Source of the DNA: a virus
Length of the DNA: 54,365 bases
Reading direction: 5' to 3' (one strand)
IMG/VR virus record: IMGVR_UViG_3300021226_000131
Location: 1 to 54,365 of that record
In this document: positions 20,349 through 29,463 of the stretch, piece after piece
Numbering within the stretch: the stretch's first letter is position 1
Layout: the number at the start of each line of letters is the position of its first letter
The notes under the pieces: generated by a model
Database searches by the model: none
Seen by the model: only the letters and a program-made list of their open reading frames with translations
Told to the model about the DNA's origin: nothing
Program-made: the position numbers and the translations under genes

Positions 20349-22343
20349 TTATTTGCGGCCAGCAGCCTCAATATCAGCCTCGATGGACGGAATTTCAGGC
20401 GTGGGCTGCGCTGAAATGTCGGCCTCAATGTCCGTGGGCTCCGGGGTCGCCTGCTCAACACTTGGCGCAGGCCACACGGTGGTTGTGCCGCCCATCACAG
20501 CGCCACGCTCGGCTGCCGTGGCCTTGACGGCACGCGGGGCCTCGCTGGCGGCGTGTTGCTCGAGGAACTTCACCACAGCGGCTACCTCGTGCGGGTCTTT
20601 GGCCATCAGCATGTCAGACAGCTTGTCGGCCACCTGGGGCGTGATTGTTTTGTTGCGCAGCGATTTGAGCGTGATGTTCAGCAAGCCGGATGCAAATCCA
20701 CCTGGGCCAGCCACGGCAGTGGCAATCGCGTCGCCAACTCCAGGCCCTTCTTCCAGTGATTCTTTCATCATTCCGCGTTTTGCTGTTTGCGAGCCACCCA
20801 AGATTTTGTCGGCCTGCTGGAACAACTGAGCCTCTCGTGTTAATGCTGTCTGAAACAAACGGAACTGCGACGGGTTGTCGAAAAGCGGCTGCAACTTAGC
20901 CACGGTTTCGGGCGAGTTGATGATGTTGGCCGCAGCGTTTCGATTTTGAGCGGGCTCCATGATTTTTGCGTACAAGTCGCGAGCCACGCCGGTGCGGAAG
21001 GCATCCTTTTCGGCGTCACCCATGCCAGACACCAGCTTAATGACCTGCTCGTGGTCGAGCTTTTTAAAGTCGTTCATGCCAGCGCGCATCGCATCGATCA
21101 CCTCCAGATCGCCCGCGTAGGCTTGCCGGGCGGCCTTGTATGCGGGCACGTTCTCGTCGATCGCGTTCACAAACTCGCGGCGCAGATCGCGCAGCGCACT
21201 GGCCTCGGCCTTGGAAAGACCCTGGCCTTTGAAGCCGGACTCGATCGTGGCGTCGATGCCGCGCTTGATGTAGTCCAGCGTGCGAACGTCTGGCAGCTTG
21301 GTCAGCTCCAGGATTTCCGCGCCGCTGTCGGTGAACTTGCCCGTGGGCTTGTAGAGCTCCGGCAGCGCAAAGCGGCTTGGGTCCTCGCCGCGCAGTTTGG
21401 CCGCCTGGCCCTCGGTTTCAGCGATGCCACGGGCTTTGTTGAAGAACTCTTGGAAGCGTGGGTTCTTGAGCACCTCCACGATGCGCGGGTCGTCCACATC
21501 GCCGTGGGCGTAGGCGTCGTCGTAAATGTCCTTAGCCTTGCCGCGCAGCTCTTTGACCAAGCGCTCCTCGTCGGCGTAGTAGTCGCCAGGCTGCAGGCCT
21601 TTGCGGACCTGTTGGTACGTGCGCTCGCGGGCGCCGGTTTTTTGCTGGGTGAGCGTCTTTTCAACGCGGCGGGTGCCTTTGCCGGTGCGCTGGGCCACAG
21701 CCTCGGCCAGATCGGCCATGGCGTTGTCCACGTTTGCGACCACACTGGGCACGCCCATGGCGCGATCGCGGGCGGCCAACTGCTCAATTTGCTGGGGCGT
21801 GAGGTTCGACTCGCGCATGGCCTGTGTCATTTTTTCGCCAGCGCGTCGGGAAATCGACGCCTCGGTGGGCGCCAGGCGGTCACGGAGCCAACGAGCGGCC
21901 CCTGTGGCGCTTCGCATGGCCACGGGGGTACCCACGCCAAGGATTGTGCCAATCGTCGCGCCTGACACGGCGCCGGAGCCCCGTTGGCCCTCTTCGGCCG
22001 AGCCTGCACCGGACACAGCGCCGGTTGCGCCTCCCAGGGCGGCCAGTTTGGCCAGCGCGCCCATGGTCGATGTGCCAAGCTGGGCAGCGCCTGCGGGCTG
22101 AGCGCCCGGAACAAACATCATGCCAACGGCGGGAGCCACGCCACCGGCAAACTCTGCGGCGGTCGATGTGATCGGGTAATCCTTGGAGTACTGGGCGTAC
22201 TCCTGGCGAATCTGCTTAAGCGCCTGCTCATAGGGCACGCCGCCGAGCTTGGAGCGCAGCCAGGCCTCGCCCTCGTCGCCCCAGCCCATGCCCAGGCCTT
22301 GGCCCAAAGCGGCGCGCGCGGCGCCAACATACGGATCTGCCAT
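20349..22343 (-). CDS. Large virion-associated protein, candidate internal/ejection protein
   Basis: 664 residues, last gene of the late block. It begins with a soluble segment (W-G-D-E-G-E-A-W-L-R-S-K-L-G-G), then a Gly/Ala-rich hydrophobic stretch of about 100 residues (70-160), a long charged helical middle and a Pro/Glu tail. A helical protein with an internal glycine-rich amphipathic region at this place, in a row of similar genes, is what ejected internal proteins of short-tailed phages look like. No enzymatic motif was seen. The start overlaps the previous stop by TAATG. Confidence 0.6.
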   Translation of the reverse strand: MADPYVGAARAALGQGLGMGWGDEGEAWLRSKLGGVPYEQALKQIRQEYAQYSKDYPITSTAAEFAGGVAPAVGMMFVPGAQPAGAAQLGTSTMGALAKLAALGGATGAVSGAGSAEEGQRGSGAVSGATIGTILGVGTPVAMRSATGAARWLRDRLAPTEASISRRAGEKMTQAMRESNLTPQQIEQLAARDRAMGVPSVVANVDNAMADLAEAVAQRTGKGTRRVEKTLTQQKTGARERTYQQVRKGLQPGDYYADEERLVKELRGKAKDIYDDAYAHGDVDDPRIVEVLKNPRFQEFFNKARGIAETEGQAAKLRGEDPSRFALPELYKPTGKFTDSGAEILELTKLPDVRTLDYIKRGIDATIESGFKGQGLSKAEASALRDLRREFVNAIDENVPAYKAARQAYAGDLEVIDAMRAGMNDFKKLDHEQVIKLVSGMGDAEKDAFRTGVARDLYAKIMEPAQNRNAAANIINSPETVAKLQPLFDNPSQFRLFQTALTREAQLFQQADKILGGSQTAKRGMMKESLEEGPGVGDAIATAVAGPGGFASGLLNITLKSLRNKTITPQVADKLSDMLMAKDPHEVAAVVKFLEQHAASEAPRAVKATAAERGAVMGGTTTVWPAPSVEQATPEPTDIEADISAQPTPEIPSIEADIEAAGRK

Positions 22344-23623
22344 TACTCACTCCCGCCAATGTTGGTTTCTCGGTACAGGCCTTGATTGATCTCGTTGAGG
22401 CGCTTCTTGGACCGCTGGTAGATCGCCTGCATGGCTTTGGCCGCGTTGTCCATGATCTTGCCACGCTCCTCGATGCTCTTGGCGCCCAGGCCTTGCGTGG
22501 CCATGAGGGCCTTGCGCTCGTCGTTGGAAATTTGGCCAGGGAAGGTGGACTTGAGCTGAGACAACGCTGCTTTTTCGAGCAGGTTTTCCATTTCTCGCGT
22601 GTCTTGCAGCTTCTTGTCCTTGCTGCCAGCGGCCTCCAGCAGCTTGCGCTGGGCGGTGTCTGGCAGTGAGGTGTCGAAGGTGGTCGGGTTAAGAGCCATG
22701 GCTTTTTTCAGGTTCTCGTAGCCCTGCTGCGTCTGCGCCAGAACGTCCTCGGTCTCCGTCTTGAGCTTCATCTCCTGCGGCGACAGTTTGGCCTGTTGGG
22801 CCTTGGTCTGCTCGAACTTCTGCTGGTTGAGCAGCAAGTTGGACTGCGCCACCGACATGTTGGCCAGCGTCGCGTTGACCTGGGCCATCTGCTTTTCGAC
22901 GTTGGCCTCAGCGATCTGAGCCACGCGCTTTTGGAACTCGGGCGTGCCAGGCTGCAAGCCCTCGTCCTTGGCCTGCTTGCCTGCGCTGGACTCCGGCTGA
23001 CCGGACTTCACGTAGTCCTTGATCAGCTCGGTGGCGATCGTGCGCTTGTCTTTCATGCCTTCGGCAGCCAGGGCGCGCAGCGTGTTGACGTCCTCTTTGG
23101 CGCCGGTCATGCGCAGCTTCTGCGCTTCCAGGCCAAGCTGCAACTGGCGGTTGCGTTCTGCCAATCCAGCCTCGCGCTGCTCCTTGTTCATCGTGGCGGC
23201 GGCCTCACCGGCCTTGCCCAACGACTCCATGAAGTTGCCGGTTTTGGTGGGGGCACCGAAGGCGGCGGCCAGACGGAAGTACATCTCGGCCTTGCTGGGG
23301 CCCGATTCCTGAGGCTGCTTGATTGCGTCCTGAAGCAGCTTGTTGAAAGCCTCAGACTCGCGGGTCATGGTCTCACGTGCCGTTTTCAGCTCGGGACCGT
23401 AGTCCTCACCCTGGGGGAAATACCGACCAAGCAGCGACAGGAGCTGCTGGTTGCCTTGCTCGGGTAAACCCGCGGGCGCAGCGGCAACAGGCGCGGCGGC
23501 CATGGGTGCCGCGGCAACTGGGGCGCCCTGCATCGGCTGCGCGATCGGGGCACCAGCGACGGGCAACCGAATGCCGGGCTCGCCGAGGTCGTAGTTCGAG
23601 GCCAGGTCGTAGATCGATGGCAT
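22343..23623 (-). CDS. Coiled-coil virion protein, candidate internal protein
   Basis: 426 residues from MPSIYDLASN. Residues about 25-55 are an Ala/Pro repeat (P-V-A-A-A-P-M-A-A-A-P). The remainder is almost wholly charged helix with Gln/Lys/Ala heptads, e.g. R-N-R-Q-L-Q-L-G-L-E-A-Q-K-L-R and Q-S-N-L-L-L-N-Q-Q-K-F-E-Q. Its position between two other low-complexity structural genes suggests an internal or tail-tube protein ejected with the DNA. Family not recognised. Confidence 0.55.
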   Translation of the reverse strand: MPSIYDLASNYDLGEPGIRLPVAGAPIAQPMQGAPVAAAPMAAAPVAAAPAGLPEQGNQQLLSLLGRYFPQGEDYGPELKTARETMTRESEAFNKLLQDAIKQPQESGPSKAEMYFRLAAAFGAPTKTGNFMESLGKAGEAAATMNKEQREAGLAERNRQLQLGLEAQKLRMTGAKEDVNTLRALAAEGMKDKRTIATELIKDYVKSGQPESSAGKQAKDEGLQPGTPEFQKRVAQIAEANVEKQMAQVNATLANMSVAQSNLLLNQQKFEQTKAQQAKLSPQEMKLKTETEDVLAQTQQGYENLKKAMALNPTTFDTSLPDTAQRKLLEAAGSKDKKLQDTREMENLLEKAALSQLKSTFPGQISNDERKALMATQGLGAKSIEERGKIMDNAAKAMQAIYQRSKKRLNEINQGLYRETNIGGSE

Positions 23624-23638
23624 GTGTGCCTCCAAAAA

Positions 23639-24976
23639 TTAACTGCCGAGCAGCTTGTTCAGGCCAGCCGATGCCGACAGGCCCGTGGCCAGCTGCTGCA
23701 GTGGCGAGGCCGAGTAAGTTTGACCGGTTGTAACACCGCTTTGCGTCTGCGAGGTCTGCACGTTGGGCGCCATGCCGCGAACCTGCGTGGACAGCCAGTC
23801 GAGCTGCGTTTTGGGGTATTGCAGCTCCGTGAGGTACTGCTGGTACGCCGAATCTGCCTGCTTCTGGGCAAGCTGCTGCTGCGACAAACCGGCGGCCTCC
23901 AAGGCGGCGACGTCTTGCGTGCGCATCTGCTGGCCTTGCTGGGCCTGCGCTGCCATCTGCTGGAGCACGGACTGCTGGCGCTGCAGGTCGGCGCCGGTGA
24001 GCTGGCCTGTTTGCGATCCGGCGCTGAGCAGGGCTTGCTGCTGCTGCTGGGTCAGGCCGCCAAGCTGTGTGCCAACGGTCCCTAGGGCTTGGGCGCGCGC
24101 CATTTCCTGCTGCGCTGCCTGCTGCTGGGCCGATGTGAGCGCCTGGCCACCGGCCATGATCGCTTGTTGCTGGGCGGTGCCGAGACCGCCAGCCGTGGTG
24201 GCAAGGCCTGCTTGGCGCTGGGCCTCCTGCTGCGCGGCCGACAAGGCCTGGCCGTAGCCAGCCTGCAAAGCCTGCGACTGCTGGTTCAGGATGGACTCTT
24301 GCGTGTCACGCAGCGCGCGGCTGCCAAACTCGCCCATGCGGGTGCCGCCGAATTGGCCAGCCCGCACAAACGAATCGGACACGGCTGGCAGTAAGTTTTC
24401 AGACAGATTTCGCGCCCCGAGCTTGGCGATCTGGTTGGTCACGCCCTCGGTGTATGGGCTCATGAAGTCTTGCACCGCACCGGCCGTGGACTGGCTGGCG
24501 GCCTGCAGGTATGGCTGCGCGGCAGACAGGCCCGAGCTGCCCAGGCTTTGCTGGACATACGGGGACAGGGTGCGTGCGCCTGCGCTGGTGTCAACACCAC
24601 CCAGGGCGGCAGCGGACTGCGACAGGTAGGGCTGGGCCGCGCCCACGCCACTTGTGCCAACGGCCTGCTGAATGAACGGCTGAGCCGCAGCGGCGCCACC
24701 AGGGGCCGCGCTCAGCGCAGTCAGGCCGGTTTGAGCCTGCTGGAACGCGGGCTGCCATGCGCCTTGGTTGGCGCTGACGGCCTGCCAGGCTTGCTGCTGT
24801 TGCGGCGTTGCGCCAGCCACCAGAGTGCCGCCATACGGGGTGAATGGCGTGTTGGCCACGTTGGTGGCCTGGTAGATCTGGTTGTAGATGGCGTCCTGCA
24901 GCCACTTCGGGGTTTCCGTTGTGCTGGTGACGTAGGAGGTGGCTTTCTGGGGATCGCCTTGGAACAAGCTGGCCAT
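23639..24976 (-). CDS. Gln/Ala-rich virion protein
   Basis: 445 residues with very high Gln, Ala and Ser content and repeated S-A-A-Q-P-Y-L-type units (A-A-Q-P-F-I-Q-Q, A-A-Q-P-Y-L-S-Q, A-A-Q-P-Y-L-Q-A). A more regular block in the middle contains F-V-R-A-G-Q-F-G-G-T-R-M-G-E-F-G-S-R. Similar proteins occur in the tail-associated or internal-protein cluster of environmental short-tailed phages; the exact role is unknown. It opens a group of three adjacent genes transcribed toward the terminator. Confidence 0.6.
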   Translation of the reverse strand: MASLFQGDPQKATSYVTSTTETPKWLQDAIYNQIYQATNVANTPFTPYGGTLVAGATPQQQQAWQAVSANQGAWQPAFQQAQTGLTALSAAPGGAAAAQPFIQQAVGTSGVGAAQPYLSQSAAALGGVDTSAGARTLSPYVQQSLGSSGLSAAQPYLQAASQSTAGAVQDFMSPYTEGVTNQIAKLGARNLSENLLPAVSDSFVRAGQFGGTRMGEFGSRALRDTQESILNQQSQALQAGYGQALSAAQQEAQRQAGLATTAGGLGTAQQQAIMAGGQALTSAQQQAAQQEMARAQALGTVGTQLGGLTQQQQQALLSAGSQTGQLTGADLQRQQSVLQQMAAQAQQGQQMRTQDVAALEAAGLSQQQLAQKQADSAYQQYLTELQYPKTQLDWLSTQVRGMAPNVQTSQTQSGVTTGQTYSASPLQQLATGLSASAGLNKLLGS

Positions 24977-25006
24977 GTTATGCGCTCTCTTTCATGCGGG
25001 GGGCAA

Positions 25007-26953
25007 TCAAGCCGCCTCTTTCAGATATGCCAATGGTGATTTGGCGTTCGCGCTGAACTTGCCCCGGGCCATTGATTTGCCTTTGTGCTGCCGAATTTTA
25101 GCCCGCATCTCGTCCAAACGGCGAGCCCCATCCTTGGTGGAGCCATCGCCCAAGAGCGACACGGTTTCAGCGTCCATGACGTACTCGCCATCGGAGAGCT
25201 TGGCGTTGATGGTGTCATCGCGGCCAGAGCCGCCTCCGGTTGCCAGGCGCGACAAAATGCCGCCCCGGGCCTTGGCCACCGCAGTGGTGTCCGTGGCGAC
25301 CGGGTTGTCGTACATGCCGCCGCCGACCTTGTCCCAGTTGCGGGCAATGTAGCTGCCCAGCGGCAGGCCCTGCATCTTGGCGGCCGCGCCAAGCGTGTCC
25401 CAGTTCCAGGTGCGCATCGGGCGGTTGAAGTACTCCTTCTGCTCGGGCGTCATACCAGCAACCACTTGTTGCACCTGCTCTGGCGTCTGGGCGGCGCTGA
25501 ACAGGGAGAGCAGCGGCAGCATGCTGGCGGCAGAGCTCAGGCCGCTCACGCCCAGCTTGTTTGTGGACCCGGCGTCGGTCTTGGCAACCGTCGGCATCGC
25601 TTCGGCGGTCTGCGCGGCGATCGCGTTAAGTGGGGACTGCTGGATGCCAGTGCCAAGCTCCGGTTGGGCCGAGGCAGTTTGCGCGGTGGGGGCCGTCAGG
25701 GAGTAATCAACGGTCGGGGTTTCCGGACCAGTGTATGTCGGCGTGTTGCCGCCGGTCAGGCTGTAGTTTGTGCCCAGGCCCATCTCCGGGACGCTGGCTG
25801 TGTTCAGGGCCGGGGCTTTCAGGCCTTCGACAGCAATGTCGGACGGCGATTTCAGGCCCAGGCCGCCGGTGTCGGATGGGGTAATGTCGTAAAGCGATTT
25901 CGCGGGCTCAGCATTAAGACCTGCGGCCAAGCCGGTCAGTGCGCCTTGAGCCAAAGCCTGCGTTGGTGTTGCGCCCATGGTCAGCGCGTTGCCAAACTGC
26001 TGGCCTGCGGTCTGCAAGCCTGAGCCAAGCTGGCCACCAACGCCGCTGGCAACGTTTGACAATGTGCTGCCGGTGTACCCGCCAAGTGCGCCTTGCAAAG
26101 CGCCCTGCGTGGCTCCCTGGCCGCTCAGTGCCCCCTGGGCTGCGCCAGCAAGTGTGCTGCCGACGACGTTTTGGGCCGTGCTGCCAAGACCCAGGTTCAG
26201 GGCGTCGCTGGCTGCACCACCCAAGGCAGATGCACCGCCAGCGCCAATAGCGCCACCAAGGGCGCCTTGCAAGGCGTTGCCACCGGCAGCGGCCGAGCTG
26301 GCGCCGCCAATCACCGCACTGCCCAGCATGCTGGCTGCCGTACCGCTGGCCCCAAGAGCCGTGCCGATCGCGGTACCGATGCCGGGAGCCACGATCGACA
26401 GCACAACGGGGGCCACGGCCGAGATCAGCTTGCCGATGCCGCCCTTGAACTCGACCAGGCCGGTTGTGGGGTTCACGGTGCCGGAGCCGCCCATGCGAGC
26501 CAGCATCGAGGCCTCACGCGGATTGATGTGCGCCAGCATGGTGTCGCCACCACGGCCAGCCGCGGCAACGCGCTGGGCCGCCTGAGCCAGACCGCCACGG
26601 GCAAACGCCTGCGAGCCGCCGGACTGGTAGCGGGTCTGCACCTCATAGAGCGCCACCAGCATGGACACGATCAGCACGGGGTCGAATTCCGCGGGGAAGT
26701 CCTGCTCAGAGCCAAAACCGGCGCGAATCGCAGCCTCGCGGACCTTGGGGTATTCCTGCGGGTTTTGAAGCACGTACTCCAACGTGGCCACCAGTTGGTC
26801 GACCATGTTTTCCGTGATGCCCGGCATGTTGGCGATGCGCGCCTCGATGACGTCAGCGGCTTGCTGAACCTGCGGGTTGTTGGCCGCCATGGCCATGATC
26901 GTTTGCTTGTCGATTTGCGGGGTCATCTGTTCACCAGTCTGGAAGTTGTCCAT
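25007..26953 (-). CDS. Gly/Ala-rich virion protein with SDGEYVMDAETV motif
   Basis: 648 residues. N-terminal 130 residues are globular and helical; then F-A-R-G-G-L-A, a hydrophobic Gly/Ala repeat region (about 170-340), a Thr/Pro spacer and a C-terminal block with S-G-R-D-D-T-I-N-A-K-L-S-D-G-E-Y-V-M-D-A and L-L-G-D-G-S-T-K-D-G-A-R-R-L. That C-terminal block recurs in many short-tailed phage proteins encoded beside internal-protein genes. The start is ATG at 26953 (TGATG overlap with the acetyltransferase stop); a GTG one codon upstream is possible. Confidence 0.65.
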   Translation of the reverse strand: MDNFQTGEQMTPQIDKQTIMAMAANNPQVQQAADVIEARIANMPGITENMVDQLVATLEYVLQNPQEYPKVREAAIRAGFGSEQDFPAEFDPVLIVSMLVALYEVQTRYQSGGSQAFARGGLAQAAQRVAAAGRGGDTMLAHINPREASMLARMGGSGTVNPTTGLVEFKGGIGKLISAVAPVVLSIVAPGIGTAIGTALGASGTAASMLGSAVIGGASSAAAGGNALQGALGGAIGAGGASALGGAASDALNLGLGSTAQNVVGSTLAGAAQGALSGQGATQGALQGALGGYTGSTLSNVASGVGGQLGSGLQTAGQQFGNALTMGATPTQALAQGALTGLAAGLNAEPAKSLYDITPSDTGGLGLKSPSDIAVEGLKAPALNTASVPEMGLGTNYSLTGGNTPTYTGPETPTVDYSLTAPTAQTASAQPELGTGIQQSPLNAIAAQTAEAMPTVAKTDAGSTNKLGVSGLSSAASMLPLLSLFSAAQTPEQVQQVVAGMTPEQKEYFNRPMRTWNWDTLGAAAKMQGLPLGSYIARNWDKVGGGMYDNPVATDTTAVAKARGGILSRLATGGGSGRDDTINAKLSDGEYVMDAETVSLLGDGSTKDGARRLDEMRAKIRQHKGKSMARGKFSANAKSPLAYLKEAA

Positions 26954-27399
26954 CACTTACTCCTGCGATTCCATTTGTGTTGCTCGTAATCTTCGCGCAA
27001 GAAACCGTAAACGCAAAGATCGTCGTCCTTGAAAGCCCGGCGCATCACGCCCTCGAGCTGAAAACCGATGTGCTCGTCAAACCGACGAGCGGCCGTGTTC
27101 TTGGCCCTCACCAAGCCCGTCACGCGCTGTGCCTGAAAGTGGTCGAAGGCGTACTCAAAAACGCCCCGGAACATCTCCAGCGCAGCGCGCGGCGTGGCCC
27201 ATCTGGCACCAGGCTTGGCGGCGGTGTGCATGTCCACGTTTGTGTCGGTGAAGTTCGAGAGCACCACCACAAACACAAACTCGCCAGCGTCATCCACAGC
27301 GGAAAGCGCGCGGCAAAAACCAGTCGGGCTCTCGATGTTCAAAACATCCTTGGCCCATTCGATGGCCTCGTGCTCGCGCTGTGTGCCGATGTACTTCAT
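26953..27399 (-). CDS. GNAT-family acetyltransferase-like protein
   Basis: 148 residues. The fold pattern of a GNAT enzyme is visible: early strand V-F-V-V-V-L-S-N-F, then Q-A-Q-R-V-T-G-L-V-R-A-K-N-T-A-A-R-R-F-D-E-H-I-G-F-Q-L-E-G-V, the strand-4/helix-4 region with N-T-A-A-R-R and G-F-x-x-E-G, ending with a Tyr-containing strand. The acetyl-CoA loop is not textbook Q/R-x-x-G-x-G/A. Such proteins occur in the structural region of many short-tailed phages; substrate unknown. Confidence 0.85.
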   Translation of the reverse strand: MKYIGTQREHEAIEWAKDVLNIESPTGFCRALSAVDDAGEFVFVVVLSNFTDTNVDMHTAAKPGARWATPRAALEMFRGVFEYAFDHFQAQRVTGLVRAKNTAARRFDEHIGFQLEGVMRRAFKDDDLCVYGFLREDYEQHKWNRRSK

Positions 27400-27623
27400 G
27401 ACAGCGAGCCCACCAGGCGCTCAGCCCACTCGCGCCAGTCCGTGAAACCGTAAGGAATAGGCAAGTTTCGGCCGATCGTCGTGTTGTTCAAAAACTGCAT
27501 GCCCCAGTCCTGCCATTTGTCAGGATTATCGAGCCGACCGAAGGAGCCGTAAGCGTCCAGGTCGATGCTGATCTGAGAAGCCCAGTCGAGCAACTGCATA
27601 CCGGTGGGCCTTGTGATGATCAT
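27396..27623 (-). CDS. Small structural-region protein (75 aa)
   Basis: Starts M-I-I-T-R-P-T-G-M-Q-L-L-D-W-A-S-Q and contains several W (W-Q-D-W-G, W-R-E-W-A). It overlaps both neighbours by ATGA. Similar short proteins lie next to the acetyltransferase gene in related phages as I recall; no function known. Confidence 0.65.
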   Translation of the reverse strand: MIITRPTGMQLLDWASQISIDLDAYGSFGRLDNPDKWQDWGMQFLNNTTIGRNLPIPYGFTDWREWAERLVGSLS

Positions 27624-29449
27624 CCCAGCACCGTCTTGTCCCCGGTCTCAAGGTGACCGATGATTTGCCCCATCTGGTAGTCGCCGTACAGCGCGTTGGA
27701 CTCAAAGCGCAAGCGCAACTCGCGGCGCTGCTCTTTGAGCATCACGATCTGCTCGTATGGCTGGCTGGCCTGGTCGGGGAAGGTGAAGATCGAGCTGTAC
27801 ACCTCTGGCGCGCGGGCGTTGGCCCGGCCGGTGACCTGCACGGTCATCGGGCCGTTTTGCACAAAGTCCGGCTCGATGACCGAAATCCGCAAGTACTCGT
27901 TGCTGCCCTGGGCAACCGGCGAGAGGTCGGCGGTCTCGAAATACGACTGCACCGGCTCGGCCAGCGTGCCGTCGATCATGTCCACACCCTGCTCATGCAC
28001 CCAGGTGCGGTAGCCGCTGGCGGTTGGCACGGCATCGACCAGGATGGGGGCAGCGAAAGCGTTATTGAAGCCGCCAGCCGACCGGCCGGACTCGGGCAGC
28101 GCGGTGTCGTACCAGGTGTTTTCCCGCACGTTGTAAATCACGGCGTGCGTGCACTCGGTGGCGTCGCCGCGTGGGTAGCACCACCAGATTTCGCCGTAGC
28201 GCGGCACCTTGAAGGCAAAAACCTTGCTGTGCTGGTGCGGGTTCAGGCCGTCCAAGAAGTAGTTGATGTTGAGCTGGTTGGGCACATCGCGCACCACGCC
28301 GTTGAACATCAGGAAGCGGTCCACCCCGGCCCAGTAAAACACGCCGTCGTAGTCCACGACCGAGTCAGCGGACATGATCGAGGTGTCGGTGGCAATCGTG
28401 TCGAACTGAAACACCGTGGCGCCGCCCGTGAAGGTGGCGCGGATCACGGCGTCGTAGGCCCAGAAGATGCCAGCCGGGGCCGAGCCAGAGCCTGCGCGCA
28501 GTGGCATGCCCTTGACGATCTTTTGGCCCCAGACGCGGGCAATACCGGAGCCTGCGCCGGTCAGGTTTGTGGGGGCACCAGCAACGGACCAGCCGATGAT
28601 GCCCGCCGTGCCGTAGTAGAACAGGTACGGGTGCAGCGCCACGATGCCGCCCGTGGCGTTGGCGCCGGACGGAATCTGTACGCTTTTCAAAGGCGCGGTG
28701 CCCAGAATGTCGCCGTAGAAAATCTGGCCGCCAATATCGTTGCACAAACAGTTGCCGTTGGGCGCCACGTGGGCCAGCAAAGAGTTGTACGTGGTCGACG
28801 AGTCGTACTCGGACTGGAACATCCAGCGGTTTGCAGGTGAGGCCACCAGCGCGTCCGAGCCGCCCGCCATGTCGGTCGATGTGGCCGTGATCGTGGTCAC
28901 GCTGGGCACGACTGCATAGCCGTTGGTTGTGCCGTTTGCCGTCACGGCCGTGATGGTGATCACCGGTCCAACGGCCACAGCGGTGTAGTCGGGGGACGAG
29001 GTGAACAGGTTGATGTTTGTGGCCACAGCCGTTGCCGTTGCGGCCAGGCTGCCAACAAACGCCACGCCACCGGACATGATCTGCACGCCGTTGACCGTGA
29101 TGCCGTTGACCGAGCCCGCAGCGCCGCCCGTGAGCGTCACCGTGCCCGTCGCGGCCACAGCCACTGGGGTGCGGTTGGACACCAAGCTGGCGTTCTTGCT
29201 GGCGTCGATCGTGAAGCGCTCCAGCGTGCTTGGGCCGCCGCTGTGGCAGTACTGCAACAGTTGCTGCGTGAAGCTCATAAAGCCGCGCGAAATCTCGGTC
29301 AGGTACTTGGAAATCGAGCGGTACCCGCCGATCTTGCGAGGCAGGCCGCGCTGAAACCGCACCCATTGGCCGTCGGTGTAAAACTCACCGTCGAACTTGG
29401 TGCCGTCGCGCTTGATGCCGGGCTGGGAGCGGAGGATTTGCGTTGGCAT
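27620..29449 (-). CDS. Tail hub / DNA-stabilisation protein (P22 gp10-like), tentative
   Basis: 609 residues, mostly beta. It opens with P-G-I-K-R-D-G-T-K-F-D-G-E-F-Y-T-D-G-Q-W-V-R-F and R-G-L-P-R-K-I-G-G-Y, the start typical of the P22 gp10-like tail accessory proteins that close the portal channel. A Thr/Ala/Val-rich inserted domain (about 95-200) looks like an extra Ig-like or fibre domain. Later blocks (F-W-A-Y-D-A-V-I, D-G-V-F-Y-W-A-G-V-D-R-F-L-M-F-N-G) resemble beta-propeller blades. Located next to the adaptor gene, as expected for a neck protein. Confidence 0.7.
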   Translation of the reverse strand: MPTQILRSQPGIKRDGTKFDGEFYTDGQWVRFQRGLPRKIGGYRSISKYLTEISRGFMSFTQQLLQYCHSGGPSTLERFTIDASKNASLVSNRTPVAVAATGTVTLTGGAAGSVNGITVNGVQIMSGGVAFVGSLAATATAVATNINLFTSSPDYTAVAVGPVITITAVTANGTTNGYAVVPSVTTITATSTDMAGGSDALVASPANRWMFQSEYDSSTTYNSLLAHVAPNGNCLCNDIGGQIFYGDILGTAPLKSVQIPSGANATGGIVALHPYLFYYGTAGIIGWSVAGAPTNLTGAGSGIARVWGQKIVKGMPLRAGSGSAPAGIFWAYDAVIRATFTGGATVFQFDTIATDTSIMSADSVVDYDGVFYWAGVDRFLMFNGVVRDVPNQLNINYFLDGLNPHQHSKVFAFKVPRYGEIWWCYPRGDATECTHAVIYNVRENTWYDTALPESGRSAGGFNNAFAAPILVDAVPTASGYRTWVHEQGVDMIDGTLAEPVQSYFETADLSPVAQGSNEYLRISVIEPDFVQNGPMTVQVTGRANARAPEVYSSIFTFPDQASQPYEQIVMLKEQRRELRLRFESNALYGDYQMGQIIGHLETGDKTVLG

Positions 29450-29463
29450 CTGTTTTTTCCCGC